Below are positions 32,518-40,639 of a stretch of 41,820 nt of DNA, piece after piece. Every line of letters starts with the position of its first letter. The first letter of the stretch is position 1. The notes below the pieces were generated by a model, which saw only the letters and a list, made by a program, of their open reading frames with translations, did no database searches and had not been told where the DNA came from. The position numbers and the translations under genes were made by a program. Origin of the DNA: an uncultured Oscillospiraceae bacterium (GTDB taxonomy: Bacteria; Bacillota; Clostridia; Oscillospirales; Acutalibacteraceae); NCBI GenBank assembly GCA_900547105.1, contig URFL01000014.1:1-41820 (forward strand), read 5' to 3'.

Positions 32518-32919
32518 TTACCATACAAAGGCCAGGACTTCGCCGCCCACGTGCTCCTGACGGGCTTTTTTGTCCGTCATAACACCTTTGGATGTGGACA
32601 CGATGGCGGTGCCGATGCCTTTCATGACCTTCGGCATGTCCTCGCTGCTGGAATAGATGCGCAGACCGGGCTTGGAAACGCGACGCAGACCCAGCAGAAC
32701 CGGGGATTTGGACGCGCCCTGATATTTCAGGGTTACGCGGATGATGCCCTGTTTGCCATCTTCGATGACCTGATAATTTTTGACATATCCCTCGTCAACA
32801 AGAATCTGGGCAATAGCCTTCTTCATGTTGGAAGCGGGGATATCGACCGAATCATGTTTCGCCGAGTTTGCGTTGCGGATTCTCGTCAACATATCGGCAA
32901 TCGTATCGGTGATTTGCAT
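32518..32919 (-). CDS. rpsH: 30S ribosomal protein S8
   Basis: 133 residues. It begins MQITDTIADMLTRIRNANSAKHDSVDIPAS; the C-terminal signature is GIGTAIVSTSKGVMTDKKARQEHVGGEVLAFVW. In enteric bacteria S8 represses the spc operon by binding near rplE; whether that holds here is unknown. GGAGG precedes the ATG. Confidence 0.98.
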   Translation of the reverse strand: MQITDTIADMLTRIRNANSAKHDSVDIPASNMKKAIAQILVDEGYVKNYQVIEDGKQGIIRVTLKYQGASKSPVLLGLRRVSKPGLRIYSSSEDMPKVMKGIGTAIVSTSKGVMTDKKARQEHVGGEVLAFVW

Positions 32920-32941
32920 TCCGTCAACCTCCTTTTAGCTA

Positions 32942-33127
32942 TTACCAACTGGCCTTGCGGACGCCGGGGATCTCGCCTTTGTAGGCCAGCTCCCGGAAGC
33001 AGATACGGCAAACGCCGTATTTCCGCAGATACGCATGGGGACGACCGCAGATTTTGCAGCGGTTGTACGCCTGCGTCGAATATTTCGGCTTGCGCTGCTG
33101 CTTAATTTTCATAGAAGTTTTTGCCAC
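32942..33127 (-). CDS. rpsZ: 30S ribosomal protein S14, zinc-binding (type Z)
   Basis: The short form of S14, 61 residues. Cys24, Cys27, Cys40 and Cys43 form the zinc knuckle (CKICG, CRICF), and it ends GEIPGVRKASW. This type is typical of Gram-positive spc operons. It lies between rplE and rpsH. Confidence 0.98.
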   Translation of the reverse strand: MAKTSMKIKQQRKPKYSTQAYNRCKICGRPHAYLRKYGVCRICFRELAYKGEIPGVRKASW

Positions 33128-33140
33128 AGTATTCCCCTCC

Positions 33141-33680
33141 TTATCTCGCGAACGGAGCGCCCATCAGAGTGAGCAGCTCGCGCGCTTCTTCGTCCGTATT
33201 CGCGGTGGTAACAAAGCAGATATCCATGCCCCGCACTTTGTCGATCTTATCGTAATCGATCTCGGGGAAGATCAGCTGCTCTTTCAGACCCATGTTGTAG
33301 TTTCCGCGACCGTCAAACGAGTTGGCGTTAATACCGCGGAAGTCGCGCACGCGGGGGAGCGCCACGTTGAACAGGCGATCCAGGAACTCGTACATACGAT
33401 CGCCACGCAGGGTGACTTTCGCGCCGATGTTCATGCCTTCGCGCAGTTTGAAGTTTGCAACCGATTTACGCGCTTTGCAAACCACAGGACGCTGACCGGT
33501 GATCGCCGACAGATCGGTGATGATGGCGTCGATCGCCTTCGAGTTTTCACGCGCTTCGCCGCAGCCGACATTGATGACGATCTTGTCCAGCTTCGGGATC
33601 TGCATGACACTCTTGTAACCGAACTTGGTCATCAGCGCGGGAGCGACATTGCTTTTGTAAAAGTCTTTCATTCTAGCCAT
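33141..33680 (-). CDS. rplE: 50S ribosomal protein L5
   Basis: 5S rRNA-binding protein of the central protuberance, 179 residues. It shows MQIPKLDKIVINVGCGEARENSKAID, ITGQRPVVCKARKSVANFKLREGM and RGMDICFVTTANTDEEARELL. Normal length. It lies 13 nt after rplX. Confidence 0.98.
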   Translation of the reverse strand: MARMKDFYKSNVAPALMTKFGYKSVMQIPKLDKIVINVGCGEARENSKAIDAIITDLSAITGQRPVVCKARKSVANFKLREGMNIGAKVTLRGDRMYEFLDRLFNVALPRVRDFRGINANSFDGRGNYNMGLKEQLIFPEIDYDKIDKVRGMDICFVTTANTDEEARELLTLMGAPFAR

Positions 33681-33693
33681 GTCTTATCCCTCC

Positions 33694-34014
33694 TTACAGC
33701 GTTTCGCCGCAGCGCTTGCAGATGCGCTCTTTGGACCCGTCGGCGAACTTTTTGTGGCCGACGCGGGTCGGCTTGTTGCAATGGGGGCACACGACCATGA
33801 CTTTGCTGGCGTACAGCGCACCCTCGGCGGAAACGATGCCGCCCTGGTCGCCCATTTTGCGGGGCTTCACATGTTTTTTGACGATGTTGCGGCCCTCGAC
33901 GATCACTTTACCCTCTTTGGGGCTGACCGCCAACACTTTGCCTTTTTCGCCCTTGTCGTTACCGCTAATGATCATAACGGTATCGCCCGTTTTAATATGC
34001 AGTTTGTTATTCAC
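33694..34014 (-). CDS. rplX: 50S ribosomal protein L24
   Basis: 106 residues. The KOW motif covers about 8-38 (KTGDTVMIISGNDKGEKGKVLAV). The C-terminal zinc ribbon has Cys76, Cys79, Cys99 and Cys102 (CPHC, CKRCG). It is an early assembly initiator of the 50S subunit. It follows rplN by 15 nt. Confidence 0.97.
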   Translation of the reverse strand: MNNKLHIKTGDTVMIISGNDKGEKGKVLAVSPKEGKVIVEGRNIVKKHVKPRKMGDQGGIVSAEGALYASKVMVVCPHCNKPTRVGHKKFADGSKERICKRCGETL

Positions 34015-34029
34015 TGTCCGAACCTCCCA

Positions 34030-34398
34030 TCACAGCACTTCGGGGGCAAGGCTCAGGATTTTGAGATAATCTTTATCTCTGAGCTCTCTCGCCACCGGTC
34101 CAAAGATACGGGTGCCTCTGGGGTTTTTGTCGTCGCGGATGATAACCGCGGCATTTTCGTCGAAACGGATGTAGGTGCCATCCTCACGACGGACGCCTTT
34201 GGCGGTACGAACCACGACCGCTTTCACGACGTCACCTTTCTTCACAACGCCGCCGGGTGCTGCTTTTTTGACCGAAGCCACCACGACGTCGCCGATATTC
34301 GCATACCTTCTGCCGGAACCACCGAGGACACGGATGCACATAAGCTCCTTTGCGCCGGTGTTGTCGGCCACTTTGAGGTAGGTCTGCTGTTGAACCAC
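34030..34398 (-). CDS. rplN: 50S ribosomal protein L14
   Basis: 122 residues, beginning MVQQQTYLKVADNTGAKELMCIRVLGGSGRRYA and containing RFDENAAVIIRDDKNPRGTRIFGPVARELR. It sits at the subunit interface and contacts RsfS and the 30S bridge in other bacteria. It is the first gene of the spc section, 30 nt after rpsQ. Confidence 0.98.
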   Translation of the reverse strand: MVQQQTYLKVADNTGAKELMCIRVLGGSGRRYANIGDVVVASVKKAAPGGVVKKGDVVKAVVVRTAKGVRREDGTYIRFDENAAVIIRDDKNPRGTRIFGPVARELRDKDYLKILSLAPEVL

Positions 34399-34428
34399 AG
34401 GGTGTTCCTCCTTTCAAGACTCACCGAC

Positions 34429-34686
34429 TTATTTCGCTTTTTCGATTACCTGTACCAAACGCCACCGTTTGTCTTTGGACAACGGACGGGTTTCCATTAC
34501 CATGACGCGGTCGCCGCGGCGGCACTCGTTGTTTTCGTCGTGCGCCTTCAGCTTCACGGTGCGTTTGATAATCTTTTTATAGAGCGGATGACGAACATTG
34601 TCCTCGATCGCCACGACGATGGTTTTGTCCATCTTGTCGCTCACGACCAGGCCGGTGCGGGTCTTTCTCAAATTGCGTTCGCTCAC
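34429..34686 (-). CDS. rpsQ: 30S ribosomal protein S17
   Basis: Primary 16S rRNA-binding OB-fold protein, 85 residues, with RKTRTGLVVSDKMDKTIVVAIE, a HPLYKKIIKRTVKLKAHDENN segment and GDRVMVMETRPLSKDKRWRLVQVIEKAK. It lies 18 nt after rpmC. Confidence 0.98.
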   Translation of the reverse strand: MSERNLRKTRTGLVVSDKMDKTIVVAIEDNVRHPLYKKIIKRTVKLKAHDENNECRRGDRVMVMETRPLSKDKRWRLVQVIEKAK

Positions 34687-34704
34687 AATAACTCCTCCTT
34701 CCGT

Positions 34705-34920
34705 TTACGCCTCGGCGCCGTTTTTGATTTCGTTCTCGCGGATGATCGTTTTGACCACAGCGATCTCTTTTTTAACAGCTTTCAGGCGCATCGGGTTGTC
34801 CAGCTGGTTGATCGCATGCTGGAAGCGCAGATTAAACAGCTCTTCTTTGAGGTCTGCGAGCTTCTTTTGCAACTCCGTGTCGCTCATCTCTCTGATCTTC
34901 GTGATTTCTGTAGCTTTCAT
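34705..34920 (-). CDS. rpmC: 50S ribosomal protein L29
   Basis: Two-helix protein at the exit tunnel, near the trigger-factor and SRP docking site, 71 residues: EIREMSDTELQKKLADLKEELFNLRFQ-like pattern and NPMRLKAVKKEIAVVKTIIREN. Its ATG overlaps the rplP stop by 4 nt, indicating coupled translation. Confidence 0.97.
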   Translation of the reverse strand: MKATEITKIREMSDTELQKKLADLKEELFNLRFQHAINQLDNPMRLKAVKKEIAVVKTIIRENEIKNGAEA

Positions 34921-35345
34921 GCCTGCTCACCATCCGTTTCTTCCTTGCAAACAAATTTGCACTTGATGGGCAGCTTGTTCGCTGCAAGTCTCAGAGCTTC
35001 GCGGGCGGTCTCTTCCGGAACGCCGGCGATCTCAAACATGACGCGGCCGGGTTTGACGACCGCCACCCAATATTCCGGAGCACCTTTACCGGAACCCATG
35101 CGGGTGCCGGCGGGTTTTTCGGTGATGGGCTTATCCGGGAAAATTTTGATCCACACCTGACCGCCACGTTTGATGTAACGGGTCATGGCCACACGGGCGG
35201 CCTCGATCTGGTTGGAAGAGATCCAAGCCGGCTCCAGAGCCTGCAGACCGAAATCGCCGTAGGTAACGGTGTTGCCGCGCATGGCTTTACCGGTCATGCG
35301 GCCTCTGTGCACACGACGATATTTTACTCTCTTGGGCAACAGCAT
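34917..35345 (-). CDS. rplP: 50S ribosomal protein L16
   Basis: 142 residues, beginning MLLPKRVKYRRVHRGRMTGKA. It contains FGLQALEPAWISSNQIEAARVAMTRYIKRGG, KPAGTRMGSGKGAPEYWVAVVKPG and FEIAGVPEETAREALRLAANKLP. It organises the A-site region of 23S rRNA. Its start overlaps the rpsC stop by one base and its stop overlaps the rpmC start. Confidence 0.98.
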   Translation of the reverse strand: MLLPKRVKYRRVHRGRMTGKAMRGNTVTYGDFGLQALEPAWISSNQIEAARVAMTRYIKRGGQVWIKIFPDKPITEKPAGTRMGSGKGAPEYWVAVVKPGRVMFEIAGVPEETAREALRLAANKLPIKCKFVCKEETDGEQA

Positions 35346-36061
35346 TATTTGCGGCCTCCTTCCTTGCGGTCCTTACGATCTCTGCGGTCGCGGCGATCGT
35401 CACGGCGATCCTCGCGGCGGGGTTTGGCAGCGCCCGCCAGCACTTCGCCACGGTAGATCCAGGTTTTCACGCCGATCCGGCCGTAAGTGGTGCTCGCCTC
35501 AGCGAAGCCATAATCGATATCCGCACGCAGCGTCTGCAGCGGAATGGTACCCTCGTGGTACTGTTCGGTACGCGCAATTTCCGCGCCGCCCAGACGGCCG
35601 GAAACCTGGATTTTGATGCCCTTCGCGTTCATTTTCATGGCGCGGCCGATCGCCTGTTTCATGGCGCGGCGGAAGGAGATACGTTTCTCCAGCTGCTGCG
35701 CGATGTTTTCGGCAACCAGCTGAGCATTCAAATCCGGATTGCGCACTTCGACGATGTTGATGAGGGTGGTTTTACCCAGCATCTTTTCGCAGGTCGCGCG
35801 CAGCTTGTCGATCTCGGTGCCGCCCTTACCAATGACCAGGCCGGGCTTCGCACAGTGGATGTGGATACGCACGCGAGATGCATCGCGCTCGATCTCGATT
35901 TTCGCAATACCGGCAGCATACAGCGTTTTCTTCAGATACGCACGCAGTTTGTAGTCCGAAGCGATGGTATCGCCGAACTCGCTGTCTTTCACAAACCAGC
36001 GGGAATTCCAATCTTTAATAACGCCGATCCGCAAACCGGTGGGATTGACTTTCTGTCCCAT
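35345..36061 (-). CDS. rpsC: 30S ribosomal protein S3
   Basis: 238 residues. It begins MGQKVNPTGLRIGVIKDWNSRWF. The KH domain is near 40-105 (VIGKGGTEIDKLR). The C-terminal domain has FRRAMKQAIGRAMKMNAKGIKIQVSGRLGGAEIAR. A charged tail from about residue 215 is built from RRDDRRDRRDRK-like units, longer than the conserved core needs. It forms part of the mRNA entry helicase site. Confidence 0.98.
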   Translation of the reverse strand: MGQKVNPTGLRIGVIKDWNSRWFVKDSEFGDTIASDYKLRAYLKKTLYAAGIAKIEIERDASRVRIHIHCAKPGLVIGKGGTEIDKLRATCEKMLGKTTLINIVEVRNPDLNAQLVAENIAQQLEKRISFRRAMKQAIGRAMKMNAKGIKIQVSGRLGGAEIARTEQYHEGTIPLQTLRADIDYGFAEASTTYGRIGVKTWIYRGEVLAGAAKPRREDRRDDRRDRRDRKDRKEGGRK

Positions 36062-36080
36062 AATCGTCCTCCTCCTTCAC

Positions 36081-36416
36081 TTATTCTGCTTCCTTGAGAA
36101 CAAGGGTAATGTGGGATGTTCTCTTCTCGATGCGGTAGGCACGGCCCTGCGCACGCGGACGGATCCGTTTCAGGATCGGACCCGGGCACACCAGGCACTC
36201 GGCAACATACAGGTTGTTGCGATCCATGTTGTAGTTGTTCTCCGCATTGGCAACCGCCGATTTGAGCAGCTTTTCCAGCGGCTCGCAAGCGGACTTGGAG
36301 GTGTTGCGCACAATGGCGAGAGCGACATCAACCGGTTTGTTGCGGATGAGGTCGAGAACAATTTTGACTTTGCGGGGGGAAATGCGGACGTATTTCACTT
36401 GCGCCCTTGCTTCCAT
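36081..36416 (-). CDS. rplV: 50S ribosomal protein L22
   Basis: 111 residues, beginning EARAQVKYVRISPRKVKIVLDLIRNKPV; the beta-hairpin with RIRPRAQGRAYRIEKRTSHITLVL reaches into the exit tunnel, where macrolide-resistance mutations occur in other species. It lies 23 nt after rpsS and 19 nt before rpsC. Confidence 0.98.
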   Translation of the reverse strand: MEARAQVKYVRISPRKVKIVLDLIRNKPVDVALAIVRNTSKSACEPLEKLLKSAVANAENNYNMDRNNLYVAECLVCPGPILKRIRPRAQGRAYRIEKRTSHITLVLKEAE

Positions 36417-36439
36417 GTGAATTCTCTCCTTTCAACCGC

Positions 36440-36712
36440 TTACTTCGAGCTCTTGGAGCCGATATGACCGCGGAACGTACGGGTGGGGGCAAACTCGCCG
36501 AGCTTGTGACCCACCATGTCTTCGGTGACATACACCGGAACATGTTTCCGGCCGTCGTGCACCGCGATGGTGTGACCGACGAAATCCGGGAAAATGGTGG
36601 AAGAGCGGCTCCAGGTTTTCAGGATGCGCTTCTCTCCCGCCTGATTCATTTCTTGAATCCTTTTCAGCAGCACGGGCTGTACGAAAGGACCCTTCTTTAC
36701 GCTTCTACCCAT
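36440..36712 (-). CDS. rpsS: 30S ribosomal protein S19
   Basis: Head protein bound to S13, 90 residues, with MGRSVKKGPFVQPVLLKRI, KTWSRSSTIFPDFVGHTIAVHDGRKHVPVYVTEDMVGHKLGEFAPTRTFRGH in family order. It lies 21 nt after rplB. Confidence 0.98.
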   Translation of the reverse strand: MGRSVKKGPFVQPVLLKRIQEMNQAGEKRILKTWSRSSTIFPDFVGHTIAVHDGRKHVPVYVTEDMVGHKLGEFAPTRTFRGHIGSKSSK

Positions 36713-36733
36713 AAATCACGAATCTCCTTTCGT

Positions 36734-37567
36734 TTACTTACCGCCGCGGCGTTTCACAATGAACTTATCCGAAGCCTTGTGATTCTTGCGGGTCTTGTAA
36801 CCCAGCGCCGGTTTACCCCACGGGGTGACCGGGCCCGGACGACCGATGGGGGATTTACCCTCACCACCACCATGCGGGTGATCGCAGGGGTTCATGACAG
36901 AACCGCGAACGGTGGGACGCCAACCCATGTGGCGTTTACGACCGGCTTTACCGATTTTCACGTTTTCGTGCTCGACGTTGCCGACCTGACCGATGGTCGC
37001 CATGCAGTTCAGCGGGACGTTGCGCATCTCGCCGGAGGGCAGGCGGATCATCGCCATGTTGTTTTCTTTACCCATGAGCTGAGCCATGGTGCCGGCGCTG
37101 CGGGCCAGCTGGGCGCCCTTACCGGGATACAACTCCACGTTGTGGATGAAGGTACCGGTGGGAATGTTCGCCAGCGGCAGAGCGTTGCCGGGTTTGATGT
37201 CGGCTTCGGCACCCGCCAGAACGGTGTCGCCGACTTTCAGGCCCAGAGGAGCCACGATGTAGCGTTTCTCGCCATCCTCGTACTGAACGAGGGCGATGTG
37301 GGCGCTGCGGTTGGGATCGTACTCCAGCGTCAGAACGGTAGCCGGCATATCCAGCTTGTTGCGCTTGAAGTCGATGATCCGGTATTTCCGGCGGTTACCG
37401 CCGCCGCGATGGCGGACGGTGATGCGGCCGTAGCTGTTGCGGCCGGCTTTTTTATTCATCGGAGCCAGCAGGCTCTTTTCCGGTGCGACCTTGGACAGAC
37501 CGCTGTAGTCGAGGACCGACATACCGCGGCGACCGGGGGTCGTCGGCTTATACGATATCGTAGGCAT
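36734..37567 (-). CDS. rplB: 50S ribosomal protein L2
   Basis: Essential protein near the peptidyl transferase centre, 277 residues. It has ITVRHRGGGNRRKYRIIDFKR, an OB/SH3 pair, and the signature MNPCDHPHGGGEGKSPIGRPGPVTPWGKPALG with the conserved histidines. It is preceded by a 104-nt gap that contains two small hairpins, wider than other gaps in this section. The start at 37567 follows AGGAG. Confidence 0.98.
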   Translation of the reverse strand: MPTISYKPTTPGRRGMSVLDYSGLSKVAPEKSLLAPMNKKAGRNSYGRITVRHRGGGNRRKYRIIDFKRNKLDMPATVLTLEYDPNRSAHIALVQYEDGEKRYIVAPLGLKVGDTVLAGAEADIKPGNALPLANIPTGTFIHNVELYPGKGAQLARSAGTMAQLMGKENNMAMIRLPSGEMRNVPLNCMATIGQVGNVEHENVKIGKAGRKRHMGWRPTVRGSVMNPCDHPHGGGEGKSPIGRPGPVTPWGKPALGYKTRKNHKASDKFIVKRRGGK

Positions 37568-37671
37568 TCCGATTCACACTCCTATTATTTGGCTTTGCGG
37601 GAGCTGCCTTTTGCTCCCATACCTTGCCCGGTTCAAAGAACCGTTTGCGGTGGGGTTCTGCGCGGCGGTTT
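37568..37671 (-). other. rplW-rplB gap with two hairpins
   Basis: Contains the inverted repeats GGGAGC/GCTCCC (37599-37618) and CGGTTC/GAACCG (37629-37643), and no reading frame of note. Neither has a T run. An RNA processing or regulatory site is possible. Confidence 0.4.
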
Positions 37672-37962
37672 TTAGAACATGCCGTCGAAGAACTCGATCG
37701 TTTTGGAATCTTCCGTCAGGGTGACGATCGCTTTTTTCCAATCGGGGGTGTAACCCTCGTAGCGACCCATGCGGCGCTTGCGGCCTTTCATGCTGACGGT
37801 GTTGACCTTCTGGACCTTCACGCCGAAGATCTCTTCCGCCGCTTTGGCGATCTCGATCTTGTTGGCGCCGTCGGCCACGCGGAAGGTATATTTCTTTTCG
37901 CCCAGCGCTTGCACCGATTTCTCGGTGATGACCGGAGCCAGAATCACATCACGAGCATTCAT
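37672..37962 (-). CDS. rplW: 50S ribosomal protein L23
   Basis: 96 residues at the tunnel exit, the docking point for trigger factor. It begins MNARDVILAPVITEKSVQALGEKKYTFRV and ends with the RRMGRYEGYTPDWKKAIVTL segment. The start overlaps the rplD stop by one base. Confidence 0.97.
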   Translation of the reverse strand: MNARDVILAPVITEKSVQALGEKKYTFRVADGANKIEIAKAAEEIFGVKVQKVNTVSMKGRKRRMGRYEGYTPDWKKAIVTLTEDSKTIEFFDGMF

Positions 37963-38585
37963 TATTTGTATACCTCCTCGATCTGCGCCACCGCGTCCTT
38001 CACCACGATAAAGGTATCGCTGTTCAGGATATCATAGGTGTTGAGCGTATTGACCTGCGCGACCTTGGCGCCCTCAATGTTGCGGACCGATTTGATGATG
38101 GTCTCGTTGTTCTCGGGCAGAACCAGCAGCACTTTCTTGCCGGATTCCAGCGCTTTGAACGCGGTGGCCATGGTCTTGGTCTTGATCTCATCCAGGGTGA
38201 TGGCGTCGAGCACTTTCATCTCGTCAGCCGCCACTTTCGCGGACAGCGCGGATTTCAGCGCCAGGCGGCGCACCTTTTTGTTCAGAACATACCGGTAATC
38301 ACGGGGCTTCGGGCCCAACGCGATACCGCCGTGCGTCCACTGGGGAGCGCGGATGGAGCCCTGACGGGCGTGACCGGTACCTTTTTGCCGCCACGGCTTT
38401 CTGCCGCCGCCCCGCACTTCCGAACGGGTGAGGGTAGACTGCGTGCCCTGGCGCTGGTTGGCCAGATAATTGACAACGGCTTCGTGCATGACTACGGTGT
38501 TGGGCTCGATACCGAAGATGGCATCGGACAGCTCCATCGTGCCGGTCTGCTTGCCGGTCATGTCATAAATCGATACTGTAGGCAT
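37962..38585 (-). CDS. rplD: 50S ribosomal protein L4
   Basis: 207 residues. It shows VVNYLANQRQGTQSTLTRSEVRGGGRKPWRQKGTGHARQGSIRAPQWTHGGIALGPKPRDY, the loop that lines the tunnel. In enteric bacteria L4 represses the S10 operon by attenuation and translation control. Here a leader attenuator-like hairpin exists upstream of rpsJ, so such a role is possible but unproven. It overlaps rplW by one base. Confidence 0.98.
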   Translation of the reverse strand: MPTVSIYDMTGKQTGTMELSDAIFGIEPNTVVMHEAVVNYLANQRQGTQSTLTRSEVRGGGRKPWRQKGTGHARQGSIRAPQWTHGGIALGPKPRDYRYVLNKKVRRLALKSALSAKVAADEMKVLDAITLDEIKTKTMATAFKALESGKKVLLVLPENNETIIKSVRNIEGAKVAQVNTLNTYDILNSDTFIVVKDAVAQIEEVYK

Positions 38586-38602
38586 GTGATCTCCTCCTTC
38601 CC

Positions 38603-39238
38603 TTACGCCTTCTTAACGGATTCCGAGAGAACCACAACGCTGCCGCGCGCACCGGGCACCGCGCCCCGCACCGCGATCAGATTGTTCTCCACATCCACTT
38701 TGGCAACGGTCAGGTTCTGAACGGTGACCCGCTCGGCACCCAGATGACCGGCACCTTTCATTCCCTTAAACACGCGGGAAGGAGAGGAGCAGGCGCCCAG
38801 AGAGCCCGCGTGACGGGCCACAGGACCGCTACCATGGGATTCTTTCAAGCGCTGGAAGTTCCAGCGCTTGATCGCGCCGGCGTAGCCTTTACCTTTGCTG
38901 GTACCGACCACATCCACCCGGTCGCCGACCGCAAACGCGTCCGCTTTGACCAGATCGCCTACATTGAAAGCGTCACAATCGTCGAACCGGAACTCCCGCA
39001 GAGTTTTCTTGGGAGCCACGTTCGCTTTGTCGAAATGGCCTTTCAGGGGTTTGGTGACGTGTTTGTTGGAAACGTCGCCAAAGCCGAACTGAACGGCGCA
39101 GTAGCCGTCGTTTTCGACGGTCTTTTTCTGAACAACGACGCAGGGACCGGCTTCGATGACGGTCACCGGAACGACATTGCCCTTTTCGTCGAAGATCTGC
39201 GTCATGCCGACCTTCTTGCCGATGATGCCTTTTTGCAT
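38603..39238 (-). CDS. rplC: 50S ribosomal protein L3
   Basis: 211 residues, beginning MQKGIIGKKVGMTQIFDEKGNVVPVTVIEAGPCVV. The tip loop has RHAGSLGACSSPSRVFKGMKGAGHLG; the glutamine methylated in E. coli is not present, as in many Gram-positives. A GGAGG precedes the ATG. The 98-nt gap to rpsJ contains a GTTGAG/CTCAAC hairpin (39263-39292). Confidence 0.98.
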   Translation of the reverse strand: MQKGIIGKKVGMTQIFDEKGNVVPVTVIEAGPCVVVQKKTVENDGYCAVQFGFGDVSNKHVTKPLKGHFDKANVAPKKTLREFRFDDCDAFNVGDLVKADAFAVGDRVDVVGTSKGKGYAGAIKRWNFQRLKESHGSGPVARHAGSLGACSSPSRVFKGMKGAGHLGAERVTVQNLTVAKVDVENNLIAVRGAVPGARGSVVVLSESVKKA

Positions 39239-39336
39239 AGTCTGTTACCTCCTTGGTTATTGGTTGAGAACCGGCGGCAACCGGCACTCAACATGACCTC
39301 GCAGCGGGAAACTGTCAAACCGTTCGGAAATGCGCC

Positions 39337-39648
39337 TTACAGTTTGATTTCGATTTCCACGCCGGCGGGGAGCTCAAGGCCCATAAGAGCCTCAACCGTC
39401 TTGTTGGAAGGACGAAGAATGTCGATCAGCCGTTTGTGGGTGCGCATCTCGAACTGCTCACGCGAGTCCTTGTATTTGTGCACAGCACGCAGGATGGTGA
39501 CGACTTCCTTCTGGGTGGGCAGCGGCACAGGACCGGAAACACGAGCGCCGGTGTGGCGGGCGGTCTCGACGATCTTTTCAGCCGACTGATCGACCAACTG
39601 ATGGTCATACCCTTTGATGCGAATACGAATTTTTTCTTTGACTGCCAC
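39337..39648 (-). CDS. rpsJ: 30S ribosomal protein S10
   Basis: 103 residues, with KIRIRIKGYDHQLVDQSAEKIVETARHTGARVSGPVPLPTQ in family order; also the NusE transcription antitermination partner. I use the GTG at 39648 because GGAGG lies 9 nt upstream and the product then matches the family length. The frame is open up to an ATG at 39966, but those 106 extra residues have no S10 homology pattern and cover the RNA leader. It is the first gene of the super-operon. Confidence 0.97.
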   Translation of the reverse strand: MAVKEKIRIRIKGYDHQLVDQSAEKIVETARHTGARVSGPVPLPTQKEVVTILRAVHKYKDSREQFEMRTHKRLIDILRPSNKTVEALMGLELPAGVEIEIKL

Positions 39649-39990
39649 TGAAAAACGCCTCCTTAGAATTTGAGTTGGCGGGCGGCGCCGGATTGTACAT
39701 CCCCGCCGGGTGTTCCGCACCCGTTGGAGAAAAAACCGGAAAATGGTTGGGCTCCATATTCCGGGATACAAACAGCGTCTTACCGGCATAGGCAGGCCTT
39801 GCAACTCAACGGAACGCACGCGTCCCGCAGCCCACCCTGCACGCGGTATTTGTTTCGCCCGGTTTGAAATCGGACATACTCCACGGAAAAACCGGCCTGC
39901 CAAGCGGCCGCAACCTCCCGTTTCATCGCATATCGTGCAGTCTGTGATCGCGATAAAAGGGCGCATTTTCCCCTTTATCTATAATCACGC
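39649..39990 (-). promoter_or_regulatory. Long 5' leader of the S10 operon
   Basis: About 340 nt between the predicted start point and rpsJ, rich in inverted repeats: CGGGACGC/GCGTTCCG, CGGGTG/CACCCG, and a GGCGGG/CCCGCC pair just upstream of the ribosome binding site. It also contains a terminator-like hairpin at 39730-39764. Length and structure suggest autogenous control by a ribosomal protein. I cannot identify the ligand. Confidence 0.6.
39730..39764 (-). terminator. Putative attenuator in the S10 leader
   Basis: On the minus strand, CCGGAATATGG, a 7-nt loop and CCATTTTCCGG (10 pairs, one T-T mismatch) followed at once by six T. This is a complete intrinsic terminator about 82 nt upstream of rpsJ. 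A TTCCG segment upstream (39884-39888) could pair with the left arm as an antiterminator. Confidence 0.65.
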
Positions 39991-39996
39991 CTAAGT

Positions 39997-40025
39997 ATAA
40001 TACCATAGCAAGAGGGAGAATGCAA
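39997..40025 (-). promoter_or_regulatory. S10 operon promoter
   Basis: TTGCAT (40020-40025), a 17-bp spacer and TATTAT (39997-40002) on the minus strand, with A/T-rich DNA upstream (40026-40080) that may act as an UP element. Confidence 0.75.
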
Positions 40026-40329
40026 GTGTTTTTATAAATTTTTTTCGTAGAAATGCAAAAACTTTTTCCCTCCGTTTTGTTCAAAACAGAGGGGAATTCA
40101 CAAATCCACAGATGTCGCGTTTTTGGTGGAAAACAGGCACTATATATAGGTTTTGGCGGTTATAATCCACCACAGCTGCCCCTTTTTTCGCCACATCCCT
40201 GCTGCGAGGGAAGGATAGTTGCTGTTCAAAACCGGGCAACGGGGGTGCAAAAGCAGAAAAAAGTATAATGGCGCACCTTTCCCTTGAGATAATTTTCTCG
40301 CTTATAGTAAAAGATACAATCCTCGCAAA
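40026..40329. other. Intergenic DNA without a gene
   Basis: A/T-rich behind the S10 promoter, then unremarkable sequence with no recognisable frame, hairpin or repeat except a TATATATA run (40141-40148). An isolated CCTTTCCCTTGAGATAATTTTCTCGC piece (40277-40302) looks like a decayed family 1 arm. Confidence 0.4.
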
Positions 40330-40587
40330 TCTTCCCCTTGAGGTAATTCCCCCGCTTGCGGGGGAAATGTCGGCGCAACCGACAAAAGGGACCCGTCTTC
40401 GGGAGAAAAAGGTGCTGAGCGAAGCGAAGCGGATGAGGTGGAAAAGTTGTTGTCCATAATCCACCAATGGTTGCTTACAATATTAAAATCACTTAATAAC
40501 CATAATATTGTTGAACCCGATAGGCTTCTGACACCTCATCCGTCGCAACCTACGGTCGCGCCACCTTCCCCTCCAAGGGGAAGGCTT
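40330..40587. repeat. MITE-like palindromic element, family 1 (copy D, core inverted)
   Basis: The left arm has the GC-rich module (CCCCTTGAGGTAATTCCCCC to GCGGATGAGGTG), and the right arm runs CACCTCATCCGTC to CCAAGGGGAAGGCTT. The core reads GGAAAAG... from the left arm and ends ...CTTCTGA before the right arm, the reverse of copies A, B and C, where TCAGA is next to the left arm and TTTTCC next to the right. The arms keep the usual orientation. Confidence 0.75.
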
Positions 40588-40639
40588 AATGGGGCTCTGC
40601 TATCATCAAAATTTGTGCATTATTTGGCGGCGGGCGCAA

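Noticed and set aside
39649..39966. N-terminal extension of S10 by 106 residues from an ATG at 39966
   Set aside because: S10 is about 102 residues, the GTG at 39648 has a well-placed GGAGG, and the extension is low in family-like sequence and covers the structured leader.
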